Below, piece by piece: positions 44,136 to 54,964 of a stretch of DNA of 64,000 bases. The first letter of the stretch is position 1. The number at the start of each line of letters is the position of its first letter. Source of the DNA: Cheiracanthium punctorium (Eukaryota; Arthropoda; Arachnida; Araneae; Cheiracanthiidae); assembly GCA_038373885.1 (NCBI GenBank), contig JAWZYV010013135.1:1-64000 (forward strand), in the 5' to 3' direction. Position numbers and translations under genes: made by a program. Below the pieces are notes generated by a model. It did no database searches, was not told where the DNA came from, and saw nothing but the letters and a program-made list of their open reading frames with translations.

Positions 44136-44599
44136 CACTGGGCTCCAAAAGTTAAGGAACAACCGTTTTTTTGCGCATAATTTCCAAATGAATGAATGTA
44201 GAAACGCCCAATTTGGATGTCATTTGCACAAAACTGTTAGGTATTGACTGCAGCATAGAAGTTTACATAAAAAAAAGCAAAAATAATTTACAAAAAAAAA
44301 GCAATCTCGCTGGGAAACTCCATTCTTGGAAAAAATAATGTATCACAGTTTTATGTGGTAAAATGTCATAGAAACATAACAAAAACGAGTTTTAATAGGG
44401 GATATGCCCACAACTAGCTTGAATGCATTTGCGGCATCGACTTTCCATGCTGTCAATTAAGTTGTCAGTTACTGAAATGAGAATCGACGGCCGGACACGG
44501 AGCAAGCTTTGTTCAGGCTCTCCTAAAGACCTTGGAGGTGGAAGTAAAAGCAGAAACCTGTCTACAAAGACAGTCCAAAAGATGGTCTATCGGATTCCT

Positions 44600-44885
44600 G
44601 TCTGGAGATTGAGCTGGCTATTCAATTCGCTGTATACCAAGATACAATACCTCAAAGCAATACCAAGAGGCAAAAGATGTTCTATCGGATTCAGGTCTGG
44701 AGATTGAGCTGGCCATTCAATTCGCTCTAAACCAAGATGCAATACCTCAATGCATCCTCGATGCAATACCAAGAGGCAAAAGATGTTCTATCGGATTCAG
44801 GTCTGGAGATTGAGCTGGCCATTCAATTCGCTCTAAACCAAGATGCAATACCTCAATGCATCCTCAATGCAATACCAAGATGCAA
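44600..44885 (-). repeat. Tandem triplication inside the Tc1 relic
   Basis: A unit of about 100-120 bp containing GGTCTGGAGATTGAGCTGGC and AACCAAGATGCAATACCTCA occurs three times (starting near 44600, 44692 and 44800). The last two are almost identical; the first is diverged and shorter. Confidence 0.8.
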
Positions 44886-45635
44886 GATCCTCAAGACATT
44901 CCTCATCAACTACAGCTCGTTGAACTCGTGCTTTATCATCCATCAGAATGAAATCATTGCCAACTGCACCGGCATATGGGCGGACACACGGATCAAGGAT
45001 CTCATCCCGATATCTCACACAGAGTTCCACCTTGGAACACCAGTGTGACCACCGAGTGAGATCCCTGCCCAAACCATTAATCCATCACCTCGGTAACTGT
45101 GTCTTTTAACGGTGTTGGATGGATGGTATCTGGTGCTTTGTTCCCTCCAGATCAGCAGACGTCCTGAGTCGCTCTCCTGTGTGAATCTGGACTCGTCTGT
45201 AAAGAGTACGGAAGCCCATCGCTGTCTGGTCCAGGAAACGTGTTCTCTTGCCCAAGATAGGAAGGCCCTTCTCTGTCGTCCGTTGAGGGGGACACACACA
45301 ACTGGTCGCCTTGCATAGAGAGAGACCTGCATTGCGAAGACGCCTTCGCACCGTACTAGCGGATATTCTTCTCCCTCATGCTACAGAAAGGTCTGCAATA
45401 AGTTACGGCATAGGAATGCTTCTTATCCTTCGGGCCTAAAGAGCTATAAAACGGTCTTCTGCAGGTGTTGTAGCTCGTGGTCGGCGTGGAACACAGAAGC
45501 TTCGGTGTGATACTGATTCAGAGACGGTGCACCACACTGCCAGACACTAGCAGCATCAGCCTGTGACAACCCCATTTCTATCCATCCGACCGACCGCCAA
45601 ATTAACGAATCGGACAAACGGCTTTTCTCAGACAT
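44600..45635 (-). pseudogene. Tc1-family transposase relic
   Basis: Would catalyse cut-and-paste at TA. On the minus strand from 45635: a paired/HTH-like N terminus (LSDSLIWRSVGWIEMGLSQA), then in other frames VLFTDESRF (first catalytic Asp) near 45200, ILMDDKARVQRA (second Asp) near 44940, and WPAQSPDLNPIEHL (Glu of the DDE triad) near 44700. At least three frameshifts separate the blocks. The Glu region is present three times because of a local tandem repeat, so the C terminus is scrambled. Inactive. Confidence 0.85.
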
Positions 45636-45948
45636 TACGGGACCCTATACTGCCTATTGTCAACGAATCTGCTGAAAAAAGATGTAAAGGAACAAAAGTT
45701 ACACGCGTAAATTACGAAAGCCTGATACTTGCATATTTTTCTCACACTTATGTATGCACCTTTTTGCATATATTTCTCACAGTCATTCTTTTCCATATAA
45801 AATCAGTGGTAGCTATCATTTTTGCACAAATATGCATATAAGTTCATTTTTATCATTTATACAAATAATAAATATTAATTGTTAGTGTCATTTTTCTATG
45901 GTGAGCTCCGAAAAACATGCTGTTCCTTAACTATTGGAGGTCAGTGTA

Positions 45949-46325
45949 ATCAGGGTCTGATTAACACTTCCGAGGGGCCCACTATCATTTCGAGGCCCTC
46001 CCCCCCCCTAGCCTTCTCCTGTTCTATTCTACAAAACGCATTTCAAAAAATAAATACAATTGGCTGTACTTAAACTAACATCGACGGTTCCAACATATAT
46101 TATTTAATTAAGCAGGGAAAATAACAGAAAATGACCATAAATAAGGCTGTATTTAAGGCTAATTACAAATGGCTGTTCTTTAATCTAAACTTGATTTCTG
46201 ACTTAGTCCGGAAGTCATTTTTAATCGAAAATGCATTGTATTTGAAGGCATGTTTAGATGTATATTAGAAAATACCATAACTTTTTGTCAATGCATATAA
46301 ACTTGCCAAATTTGGCATTAATTTA
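45949..46325. other. Unassigned stretch with hAT-like end fragment
   Basis: CAGGGTCTGATTAACACTTC at 45951 resembles the end of the element at 50724 (CAGGGCCCGATTAAGG), immediately beside the Tc1 right TA. No partner end was found. The rest is unassigned. Confidence 0.4.
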
Positions 46326-47042
46326 TAGAGCAAGAGCCAGCAACCGCCAGACCTTCGTCATAGTATAAAAGCTGAAACTTTCTCTGCGCATACCCCCCAA
46401 CAGAGGTAGGAACATTCGGCCACTCTAAAGTTTGGAGGATCGTGGCTTTGGCAGGTAACAGGTGGCAAAGGTGTATCAAATTGCCAAAAATTTCGTCATT
46501 TCATAAAGCTTCATTTTTGTATAGGTTCTTCTTCGCAGTACTAGAAATCACTGGATCCCTTGCCAGACACTTTTCCATTGTGGCAAACCCCCGCCAGACA
46601 ATCTCAAAGTCTTGTAAAACGTAATTCTATTACGAGCGCGCTGCAAGAAAGTTCGCGCGTAAGAAAGTTCAGAAGTAGCAGTATAAAATGTGCTTGGCAC
46701 TTTGTGACAGCTTGACGTACTTCGTCGCGGGAGTTTACGAACACAACCGTTTTCCATGACTTTGAGATTGTCTGGCGGGGGTTTGCCACGATGGAAAAGT
46801 GTCTGGCAAGGGATCCAGTGATTTCTAGTACTGCGAAGAAGAACCTATAAAAAAATGAAGCTTTATGAAATGACGAAAATTTTCTGCCATTTTATACACC
46901 TTTGCCACCTGTTACCTGCCAAAGCCACGATCCTCCAAACTTTAGAGTGGCCGATGGTTAGCCTCTGTTGGGGGGTAAGCGCAGAGAAAGTTTCAGCTTT
47001 TATACTATGACGCAGGTCTGGCGGTCGCTGGCTCTTAGACTA
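46326..47042 (-). mobile_element. F-family foldback element F2 (717 bp)
   Basis: Exactly the length of F1, flanked by TTA (46323-46325, 47043-47045). The core between the arms (46610-46759) is the reverse complement of the F1 core, and the end variants (TAGAGCAAG and TAGTCTAAG) are likewise swapped. F2 is therefore simply in the opposite orientation to F1. Confidence 0.85.
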
Positions 47043-47164
47043 TTATTTTATTACAATAGTATACATACATACATACATATATATATATAACTAGCACGTA
47101 CTGCAGTTTTGGAGCTCCTCAGATTTTTTTAAATGTAGGCCTTATGGGCCTATTCGGTAATCAG

Positions 47165-47305
47165 GGATTGTGTGTGTAATAAAAATTGAATATGAAGTTA
47201 TTTATTTTATGTGGACAAAAATTAAATTATAGAGTGTAGACATATTTTTGTTAAATGTTTTTTCTAGCGCCCGTTGTGATTGCTTTCCACAACGGGCGTT
47301 ATCCT
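47165..47305 (+). repeat. L repeat, second copy, with hairpin
   Basis: Matches 12690-12835. It ends in a perfect 10-bp hairpin, CGCCCGTTGT (47268-47277) with ACAACGGGCG (47289-47298). The hairpin partner is mutated in the first copy. Confidence 0.6.
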
Positions 47306-47311
47306 CTAGTA

Positions 47312-47598
47312 CAGCGGTTCTCAACCTTTTAACGTCGCTCCCCCCTCACATTTTTCAGCATACGTTCAGTTTTTTAATCTTTAACCATGAACATGGAGTC
47401 GAATTTTCTACAAAATAATGTTATGGGTAAAGTTTGATTGAACATTTTAAGCGAAAATGGATATATTTTTGAGTAAAAATGAGAATAAATGAGATGATTT
47501 TTTAAAAAAGCATGCATCATTACTTGCTCTTTGGTTTTTCTCGCCCCCTCCCCCTGCGTCCCCCTTGGGGGTCGCGCCCCACAGGTTGAGAAACGCTG
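47312..47598 (-). mobile_element. hAT-like element I2 with perfect TSD
   Basis: 287 bp between exact CTCTAGTA copies (47304-47311, 47599-47606). TIRs are CAGCGGTTCTCAAC and CAGCGTTTCTCAAC (complement), the same as I1 in opposite orientation. Non-coding. Confidence 0.9.
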
Positions 47599-47606
47599 CT
47601 CTAGTA

Positions 47607-48194
47607 CATGTATATTTTACTTTATCAAATCCCAGTGACACATTGTTCGTGTAGTTCATTTTGAACAAAACACAGCAGCGTGCATTTCCCTGAAGAAGAG
47701 ACACCCGAAAGGTCATTCCTACTCGAAAGAGAAGATATTCAGCCGTGACGTCAAAGCCGTAGTTAGTCTCTTGCCGAGAGATTAAGGTCATGAATTTCTT
47801 CAGATAATCGTAGGAAGTGGGAACCAATGACTGAATGCGCGAATCACCCGTCTGTCAAACACGAGAGCTTAGGCGGATTTTTTGAAGCATCAAGGGTTTC
47901 AAAAGTGAAATTTCGATAATGCTGTTGCACATCTTTATTTATTTATTTTTTTTTTGTTACTCTTTTTCGAGACAATGGAAAGTGAGGATTTTGAAATGCT
48001 TGGAATTTTAAATAATCGAAACTGTGGGTTCTAACTCTATCAAAAGTTCACGTGTTCTTTTTGTAGAGAACCTTCTATAAGATTCTTTTTTTACTCCTTC
48101 TTTGCAAGTGAAGCAGATTTATACATTCAGTATCTCCCATCCTCTCGCACACATACACAAAGAAAGAATAAAAGAAAAGAAAAAAAAATCCGGG
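47607..48194. other. Unassigned stretch
   Basis: Unique AT-rich sequence. The 126-codon minus frame beginning at 47827 runs into I2 and so is partly repeat; its first 85 residues show no recognised motif. Confidence 0.4.
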
Positions 48195-48198
48195 TTAA

Positions 48199-48754
48199 CC
48201 CTTTAACGCGCAGTGTTCCCGCTCTGGGAACACCCAACTCGGACGTTTTGACTGTTGCCAGTCACGAAGAATAGATTGGATGTCTATAAAAATAGTTGCA
48301 GGTGACATAGCTCCACGAGAATGCTTTACTTTTTAGCGCGCCCTTTCCCGTCAAAAAAATGGTCACGATTCTTTTCAACAGCACTGACATCTTCTGAAAA
48401 ATGGAAGAATGCGAGAACAGCTGGATAGATTGCCCAATGCTGAAAAAAGGGCAGCTGTCGTAAAAAAAGGGGTCTCTAGATCTGTGGGTACACGATGAAC
48501 GTTTCGATCGTCCGCCATTTTGCTGGTAGTTAAGTCGAGCTAAAAAGGATCCTTTATCAGATCTACAGACCCTTTTTTGACAACAGACGGCTGTGCCGCA
48601 CAGCCAGCTATCGTCAAAAAAGGGTCTCTCGGTCTGTGGCACGCGATGAACGTTTCGGTCGTCCGCCCGTTTGCTGGTCGTTAAGTTGAGCGATGGCAAC
48701 GGCTGCCCTTCTTTTCAGCATTATGGGAAAGGGTTGCGCCTTGGTATGAAAGGG
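48199..48754 (+). mobile_element. B-family element B7 with rearranged palindrome
   Basis: 556 bp between exact TTAA copies (48195-48198, 48755-48758). The left palindrome arm (48452-48540) is present in the orientation of the right arm, so GGTCTCTAGATCTGTGG and its downstream sequence occur twice in the same direction (about 48471 and about 48621). This is an arm inversion or conversion event. Confidence 0.85.
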
Positions 48755-48924
48755 TTAAAAACTGGATGTAACAAGTAGTGGTTTGGTTTAATATCCGAGA
48801 TCAGAAATCAAACCTTGCTTAGAAAGGAAATGAAAAAATAAAATAAATAAACCTTCTAATAATTTTAGTTGAAACAGTCCTTCACCTGACAAGGCACCAC
48901 TCATTTTAGATAGGTTATTGAAAG

Positions 48925-49194
48925 CAGTGGCGGATCCAGAAATTTTTTGGGAGGGACTGAATTTAAAAAAAAGCTTATTTGACCCAAAGAAAATGTACTG
49001 TAAATCAAAATTTTAGTCTAAACCTAAACCAATGTGCATGCTTTTGGGAGGGGCTAAGTTATAAAATAGGATCATTTTAGCTATTTAAAGTGTATAATGA
49101 AGCAGAAGGTTACCTTTTAGCAATTAAAGCAGTATTTTAACCTCTTTCGTGGGGAGGCTGAACCCCTCTAGCCCCTCCCCTGGATCCGCTACTG
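48925..49194. mobile_element. hAT-like element, 270 bp
   Basis: TIRs are CAGTGGCGGATCCAG and, complemented, CAGTAGCGGATCCAG. Flanking 8-mers ATTGAAAG (48917-48924) and ATTCAGAG (49195-49202) match at six positions. Non-coding. Confidence 0.7.
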
Positions 49195-49202
49195 ATTCAG
49201 AG

Positions 49203-49430
49203 GGATATGTCCCCACCACAGGCTGAGCGCACAGTGCTCTCAATTGGGAGACGAAAGGTGACTGGTTCAGACCCAGGTCGCGTCCACCGACCTAACCATT
49301 CGGAGTTTTTCCGAAACTTGGTTTTATCCGAAACTTAGCGTAAATATGGGTTAAAACTCTTTAAGAAAGCCCCCCCCCCGCCCCTCTCCTCGGCCTAAAA
49401 CCCTTAAATCAAAAATCGAATCAAATCAGT
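49203..49430 (+). mobile_element. SINE S subfamily 2, plus orientation
   Basis: A-box-like AGGCTGAGCGC and B box GGTTCAGACCC at tRNA spacing, then the shared body (ACCTAACCATTCGGAGTTTTTC). The tail has AATCAAAAATCGAATCAAATC. It faces the copy at 49548-49768. Confidence 0.75.
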
Positions 49431-49547
49431 GGGGGGTGTAGAAGGAAATACTTAATTTGCGGAAAAGGTTTTTTAACAGTTTCACAAAATTTCAGAACTT
49501 GGGGAACTGTCTGAGTGTCGAAGGCGTGCTTCAGATCGCGGCTGATT

Positions 49548-49768
49548 AATTGATTTGATTTTAGGAATAGGGCCGATTATCTGCACTATTCATCTAGGCC
49601 CTCGTTGGCGGTCTTTCTAAGGGGTCCCGAGCCGTATTTACGCAAAGTTTCGGAAAAACCATGGAAGACTCCGAGCGGCTAGGTCGACGGACGAGACCTG
49701 GGTTTGAACAAAATACGTCCAGCCTACCAGTTGAGAGAGCTATGCGCTTGGCCACTGGTCAGGCCACA
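49548..49768 (-). mobile_element. SINE S subfamily 2, minus orientation
   Basis: Complement of the copy at 49203 with the same landmarks (TTTCTAAGGGGTC, CCATGGAAGACTCCGAGCGG). The tail is at 49548-49565 (ATTGATTTGATTTT). Tail-to-tail with its neighbour, about 115 bp apart. Confidence 0.75.
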
Positions 49769-50439
49769 CAGTGATGATGTTGGGGGGGGGGGGAGGACAT
49801 ATCTTTATAGGGAAAAAAATGCGCATGAGAAAATATTTTGACAAACTTGAAACTTACAAAATGGTGCGAGCCTTCGCAATCTCTGGAATGAGGAGGAGAG
49901 TGGGGGAGTTGAAGCAGGGCAGCCCACACAATAAATTCATCTTTTTAACAAAATGTGCATAGTATGCGGTGTGCATGTACATGCGGTGTGCATGTATAGA
50001 GGTGTGCACAAACTCTGGCCCGCGAGGGGTCAACTTGTGGCCTGCCAAGACCTCATTACACTTTTTTAAAATTGCAGTTTGTTAAAACATTTTTCTTTTC
50101 TAAGAGAAATAACTCTGCTCTTCGAGCCTCGTCAGGGGGAGACCCCCCCCCTGAACCCCCCTAATTTTTTAGTTTCATGATTGCCCCATTAAAACGATAT
50201 TCATTGACTTTGTCATCTTATCTCTCATCTTTCTTGTACTTTGCCTGGTAACCCTATGATGAAATTTTTAGGATTGTAACCTATTTATAGAAAAACACAT
50301 GGGATGCCTATTCTACAGCTTACGATAAATACTGTAACAATTACGAAATACTGTAGATTAAAGCTGTTGTGAACGAATAGTATTTAAATATATGTAAAAT
50401 TATGTCGCATTTTTCGGACAATTTTCAATAATTTATTGT
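49769..50439. other. Unassigned stretch with hAT-like end
   Basis: G run at 49782-49793. GGTGTGCACAAACTCTGGCC at about 50001 resembles a common hAT terminus, but no matching partner was found. The remainder has no gene. Confidence 0.35.
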
Positions 50440-50690
50440 GTGTGATTAAGGCAGACCTGCGCGAGGGGTATCTGACTAAGAGGAGGGACGCCTCGGTAGG
50501 AGATCTTTCTAAGGGGTTCTAACGCGTATTCATGTTACATCATTTTACATCTGGAAAACCTACCAAAACTCCAGACCGTTAGATCGACGACCGCGCGATG
50601 GGACCCGAACCCGCGATCTTCACACTTCAGCAGTCTACCGTTTCTAGTGATATAACTGTACTGTGAAATGGTGAGGCCAATTTACAATAA
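50440..50690 (-). mobile_element. SINE S subfamily 1
   Basis: Shares with 35180-35421 the words TAACGCGTATTCA, CCAAAACTCCAGACCGTTAG and GATGGGACCCGAACCC (B box on the minus strand). The A-box end (CTGTGAAATGGTGAGGCC) is eroded. Confidence 0.75.
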
Positions 50691-50723
50691 AGGAGGTGAG
50701 AGATAAAATGACATAGTCATTAA

Positions 50724-51244
50724 CAGGGCCCGATTAAGGTACTTCGGGGCCCTAGGCAAAGCATTATTTCGCCCCCCCCCCAACTCCAACAATGACTATC
50801 CCTGCCCCCCCCCCTTTGAGAAATTTTTAGTATGTACAAAATTTATGCAAATTGAAGAATTATTATGAATTCAAATCCAAATTCTTAAGGGACTGTATAT
50901 ACTTTAAATTTTTTTCTGTAATTAAAATATTTTTTGTAATTACATGTAAGCAATAAAGTGCCATATTTCCAACAATATGATGGAATATTTCAAGTTATAC
51001 ATCCTGATTTGGCAGCATTTTTATTGTTAAATAACATAGCAAACGTACGCATAATCAAAAGTAGGAATTGTGAGATCATTTTTATCGCGCCTTAAGACAC
51101 CGTCGTCGACCTTCAGCTTATTTTGCTAGTAATTTTTTTTTCTAAATTTGTAAAAAATATCTTGCTGTTTGGTTTTGGGGGCCCCATTAAAAATCTGGGG
51201 CCCTAGGCACGGGCCTACTGTGCCTAGGCCATAATCAGGCCCTG
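50724..51244. mobile_element. hAT-like element with perfect TSD, 521 bp
   Basis: Exact GTCATTAA flanks (50716-50723, 51245-51252). TIRs are CAGGGCCCGATTA and, complemented, CAGGGCCTGATTA. C runs lie at 50771 and 50804. Non-coding. Confidence 0.9.
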
Positions 51245-51252
51245 GTCATTAA

Positions 51253-52184
51253 TAAAAACCTTAAAAAGGAAATTTTTTCATTGTTCTATCATGTGTTCTG
51301 ACCTGAAGAAAAAACATTTTGAGAAAGACCTGGATCGCACCAAAACGATTAGGCTTCACATACTAGTAAGCTGTGAGAAAAAATTTGATTTCATTTCAAA
51401 CGCATCATAAATGTTTCAAAAATGCATAATAGCGGTATATAAACACTAATATTGTGATGATAAAAGAAGCGCAATTCAGAAAGTTTAGTTTTAATATTTG
51501 AAGTACTAAACTTGGCACCTATTTTGAAGATGTTTTTAACATTGTGATGATTGAAGCAAATTTGAACTAAAATGGTCTTCAGGAACTTTGTTTTTTTTTT
51601 TGTTTCTTGCTATTATTCCGTGTTACTTTTAAACTAAGTCTATGTTCACTTTTTCCTTTGTTGAGAAATTTCGATTTCCTTTAACTAAAATAGCATGAAA
51701 ATCTTTATAAAGAACATACACACATAAAAATAACACAATACTTACATTTCGGGTGATACTTTCTCACTATCCTGCCTGCATAAAGTTTGGAACATTTCAG
51801 CAGAAGAAAAAGGGTGGACTTTTCCGACTACTCGAAACGCGTATTGCACTAATTTTTATACAGTGGTAGCCGCTTTGCTGGATCGAAAATCGATGGCACG
51901 AACGTGATCCAATAAAGCGCCAGCCACAGTATAGGGCTGCAGCCACTGTATGTGTGTTCTGTATAAAGTTATTTATTTTGAATCTGATATTAACAGGAGA
52001 TTTTTTAAGTGCTTTTATTATTTTTGTGGATTGTATTCAAAAATGCGGAATGTGTTTCTGTGAGGTTAATAGTTTCATTTTCCTTTTTTACATGGGTTTT
52101 TAAGCATATTTATTATAAACTTATTTATATTTAACTATTTTTTATTCTTAAAAAAGTTATGGTTTCAACAAGCTTTTGTACAGT
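51253..52184. other. Mostly unassigned; one 88-bp TA-flanked palindrome
   Basis: Bases 51871-51958 run CAGTGGTAGCC to GGCTGCAGCCACTG between TA dinucleotides and form an imperfect palindrome, perhaps a minimal Tc1-type derivative. No gene is seen in the remainder. Confidence 0.45.
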
Positions 52185-53243
52185 AAAAAATCTGGAGTGA
52201 CTCCACTCGACTTTCCGAACACTTACAATTAACGGTGTTATTCGAAAAAATCATGTGATTTTGGTGCATAATTACGAATAAACTAATGATGCCAGGCACT
52301 TCAAAATTTTGAAACTGTCTCTTTACAAGCTGTATTACATACTGCGAAGACAGGCCAATCGGTATCAGTTTCAAAACTTTTAGAAAAAATTCTTAAAAAT
52401 CGGAAATTTTCGCAAAGCGTGTCACTCTTCGAAATATCTTGCAGCTCAAATCCCTGTTTAAGAATTTTTTCTGAAAATTTCACAAGAGCCACAGCGTTTT
52501 CGCTTATCGTAGTGTGTAAAACAGCTTAGGAAGAACCATCTGGAATTTTTTGGAGACCATGGTGCTATTAGTTTATTTCAATTTGTGTACCAAGACTAAA
52601 AACTGAGTTCTTTTTTTTAGTAGAACAGCCGATCATTACCAAGCATTTAAATAAATTTTAATCGATGAATCATTCAAACATATATACCAAACTCAAGCTC
52701 AATCGAATGCGCCGTTTAAACACTAAGCGCATTTTCAATAATTTCTCCCCATAGGCCATAATGGAAAAGAAATCTTGGTCGCAGCCCTGCAGAAAAACTA
52801 TAAGTCGTATACACATCAAAGTCAATACCGGTCTTAAGGTGGTGGTTTATAACATATATACCCAATTTGAGCTCAATCGAATGGATCGTTTAAACGCTAG
52901 CGCACTTTCGAGAATTTCCCCCCATAGGCCATCCTGTAAAAGAAATCTTTGTCGTAGCCCTATAGGAAAACTATAAGTCCTATACACACCAAAATCAAGA
53001 CCGGTCTTGTGACGGTGGTTTATAACCTATATACCCAATTGGAGCGCAGTCGAATGCCCCGTTTAGGAGGTATCTTGTTCACTCACATACACACACACAC
53101 ACATGCATACATACATCTCGTAAAAACAGCTTAAAAGAATTTAGAAGACTTCAAAACGTGTCAATACACCCAAATCTCGAAGTCGAATTTTTTCATGATG
53201 ACAATACTTACCTTACATGGTACATGTTCGGAAAGTAAAAATT
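52185..53243 (-). mobile_element. A-family element A5 interrupted by J2
   Basis: The 3-prime end (AATCTGGAGTGACTCCACTC) is at 52189 and the 5-prime start, complement of ACTTTCCGAACATG, near 53237. J2 splits it at 52233-52630. Two 173-bp-type units lie between about 52650 and 53060, and (CA)n at 53089-53102. Confidence 0.8.
52233..52630 (-). mobile_element. TTAA-type element J2
   Basis: 398 bp, same length as J1, opposite orientation. Left flank TTAA (52229-52232). The right flank continues directly with the interrupted A sequence (GATCATTACC), so the second TTAA is missing. Ends CGGTGTTATTCGAA and GAACAGCC. Confidence 0.75.
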
Positions 53244-53799
53244 GCAGACAGGTTTATAGTGGATCTTTTTCACTTTCCAACTAAACTTGGCTTGTTGTCC
53301 TCAGCAGTCCAGTCATTTTTATGAGTGGGCCCTTTTCTTATAAAGTTTGTGCACCTTCCAATTATTTGCCCATTTAAACTTTAATTCAATGTAAATAAAT
53401 ACGGAATTTGCTCTCTTTTAATAATTTTGAAAATTTTATTTAGTTAATAGATAAAACAAGACCACGTTCTGTATTTGAAGCGTTGTAGGCCCAATCTCGT
53501 ATCTCTTTATCAAAGACCACGCGAAAAGAATTATCGTAACTTACGCCCTATGAAATTGATTACAGATTATTAATCATCTGTAACTAGATTAAATTTTTAA
53601 AAATTTTATTTGATTTTTTTAAGTAGTTCCATATACACTAGGGAAAACATTTTATGTCGAAAAGCATTTCAGTCTATGTATAATTTATGCCTGTCTGTTT
53701 TAAAATAAATAAATTTTTATGCAATAAATAAATAAATTTTAACGCACATTTAAAAAGTGACAAGGACTTCTCTTCGTCTTGAGCTAAATATTCACTAAC
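53244..53799. other. Unassigned AT-rich stretch
   Basis: No repeat match or gene. AAATAAATAAATTTT-like words at 53704-53740. Confidence 0.4.
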
Positions 53800-53803
53800 T
53801 TAA

Positions 53804-54230
53804 CCCTTTAAAGCGCAGGGTTCCCGCTCTGGGAACACCTAACTCTGACGTTTGGACTGTTGCCAGTCACGAAGAATAGATTGGATTTCTATAAAAATAG
53901 TTGCGGGTGATATAGCTCCATGAAAATCCTTTACCTTTTTAGCACGCCATTTCCGGTCAAAAAATGGTCACGATTCTTTTGAACAGCACTGACATATGCT
54001 GAAAAATGGAAGAATGCGAGAACAGCTGGATCGATTGCCCAATGCTGAAAAAAGGGCAGCCGTTGCCATCGCTCGCTGTGCCGCACAGCCAGCTGTCGTC
54101 AAAAAAGGGTCTCTAGATCTGTGGCAAGCGATGAACGCTTCGATCGTCCGCCCTCTTGCTGGTCGTTAAGTCGAGCGATGGCAACGGCTGCCCTTTTTTC
54201 AGCATTGGGAAAGGGTTGCGCCTCAAAGGG
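53804..54230 (+). mobile_element. B-family element B8 (arm-deleted)
   Basis: 427 bp between exact TTAA copies (53800-53803, 54231-54234). The left palindrome arm is missing from GCCATCGCTCG to CTGTGCCGCACAG, a different breakpoint from B1. Confidence 0.9.
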
Positions 54231-54234
54231 TTAA

Positions 54235-54964
54235 TGAAGTAGAAAGTTTTTCCCCCCTGTTATATTGAAAGTAATGTAGTTCAATAATTATGAAGGATTT
54301 GTGGTTTTGCCAACTTATTTTATTTGAATTAAAAAACAATCTTTTAAGAATATTTTAAAAATTAAAACGGTATTTTAAAATCGCAAAAGTTAGATTTTGT
54401 CGTGCTATCCAAAATTACACCTACCCAATTAATTTCTACCCCAAGTTTTCCTCATACGATAATTCTGTCCTATGATTTGCCCCCCATTCGGTCGTTGTGA
54501 AGTTTAAAAGGCATATGCCATGCTTCTAATCTCCACGTAAGAATGCCACTAACATATAAAATCATCAAACTTTATCGGTCTCATTGTCACTGTTAGACAT
54601 TTCCTGGCTTGATCGGCGTTCATCTTTGTAGTTTATAAGCGTGCAGTAACTGAAGGTTCCGATAACATAGAAATCCTGCTCTAAATATAAAGGTATTCTG
54701 CGAACCGTTGAAGTCAAACTAGTGTCTTCGAACAATTTGCAACATCTTTAAATTATCGTCTTTTCCGTGCTTTTCAAATTTTATAATCGCTAGGCCGGTT
54801 TCTGATATAAAGAAATGTAAACAGAAGGACGTGTTACCGACGTGTTACCGACGTGTTAAAGCGTGCAACCGACTTCATATCACGCTTTCTGTTATTATCA
54901 GGCAGTTCCAGAAAGTCAAAAGCAGGATATGCTTGAAATTTTCAGATAATCAAAAGTTCCGGTT
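54235..54964. other. Unassigned stretch
   Basis: AT-rich. GACGTGTTACC occurs twice at 54829-54853 (GACGTGTTA a third time). No gene. Confidence 0.4.

Larger units (their letters stand above)
44136..45946 (-). mobile_element. Tc1-like transposon, decayed
   Basis: 1811 bp between TA dinucleotides (44134-44135, 45947-45948). TIRs are CACTGGGCTCCAAAAGTTAA and, complemented, CACTGACCTCCAATAGTTAA, continuing GGAACA. It carries a minus-strand transposase relic and an internal tandem triplication. Confidence 0.9.

Noticed and set aside
47268..47302. Helitron 3-prime end (hairpin near CTAG)
   Set aside because: The hairpin is adjacent to CTAG when read on the minus strand, but homology with the copy at 12650-12835 continues past it, so it is not a terminus.
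48262..48699. 145-codon minus-strand frame
   Set aside because: Entirely inside B7; similar peptides occur in every B copy on both strands because of the palindrome.
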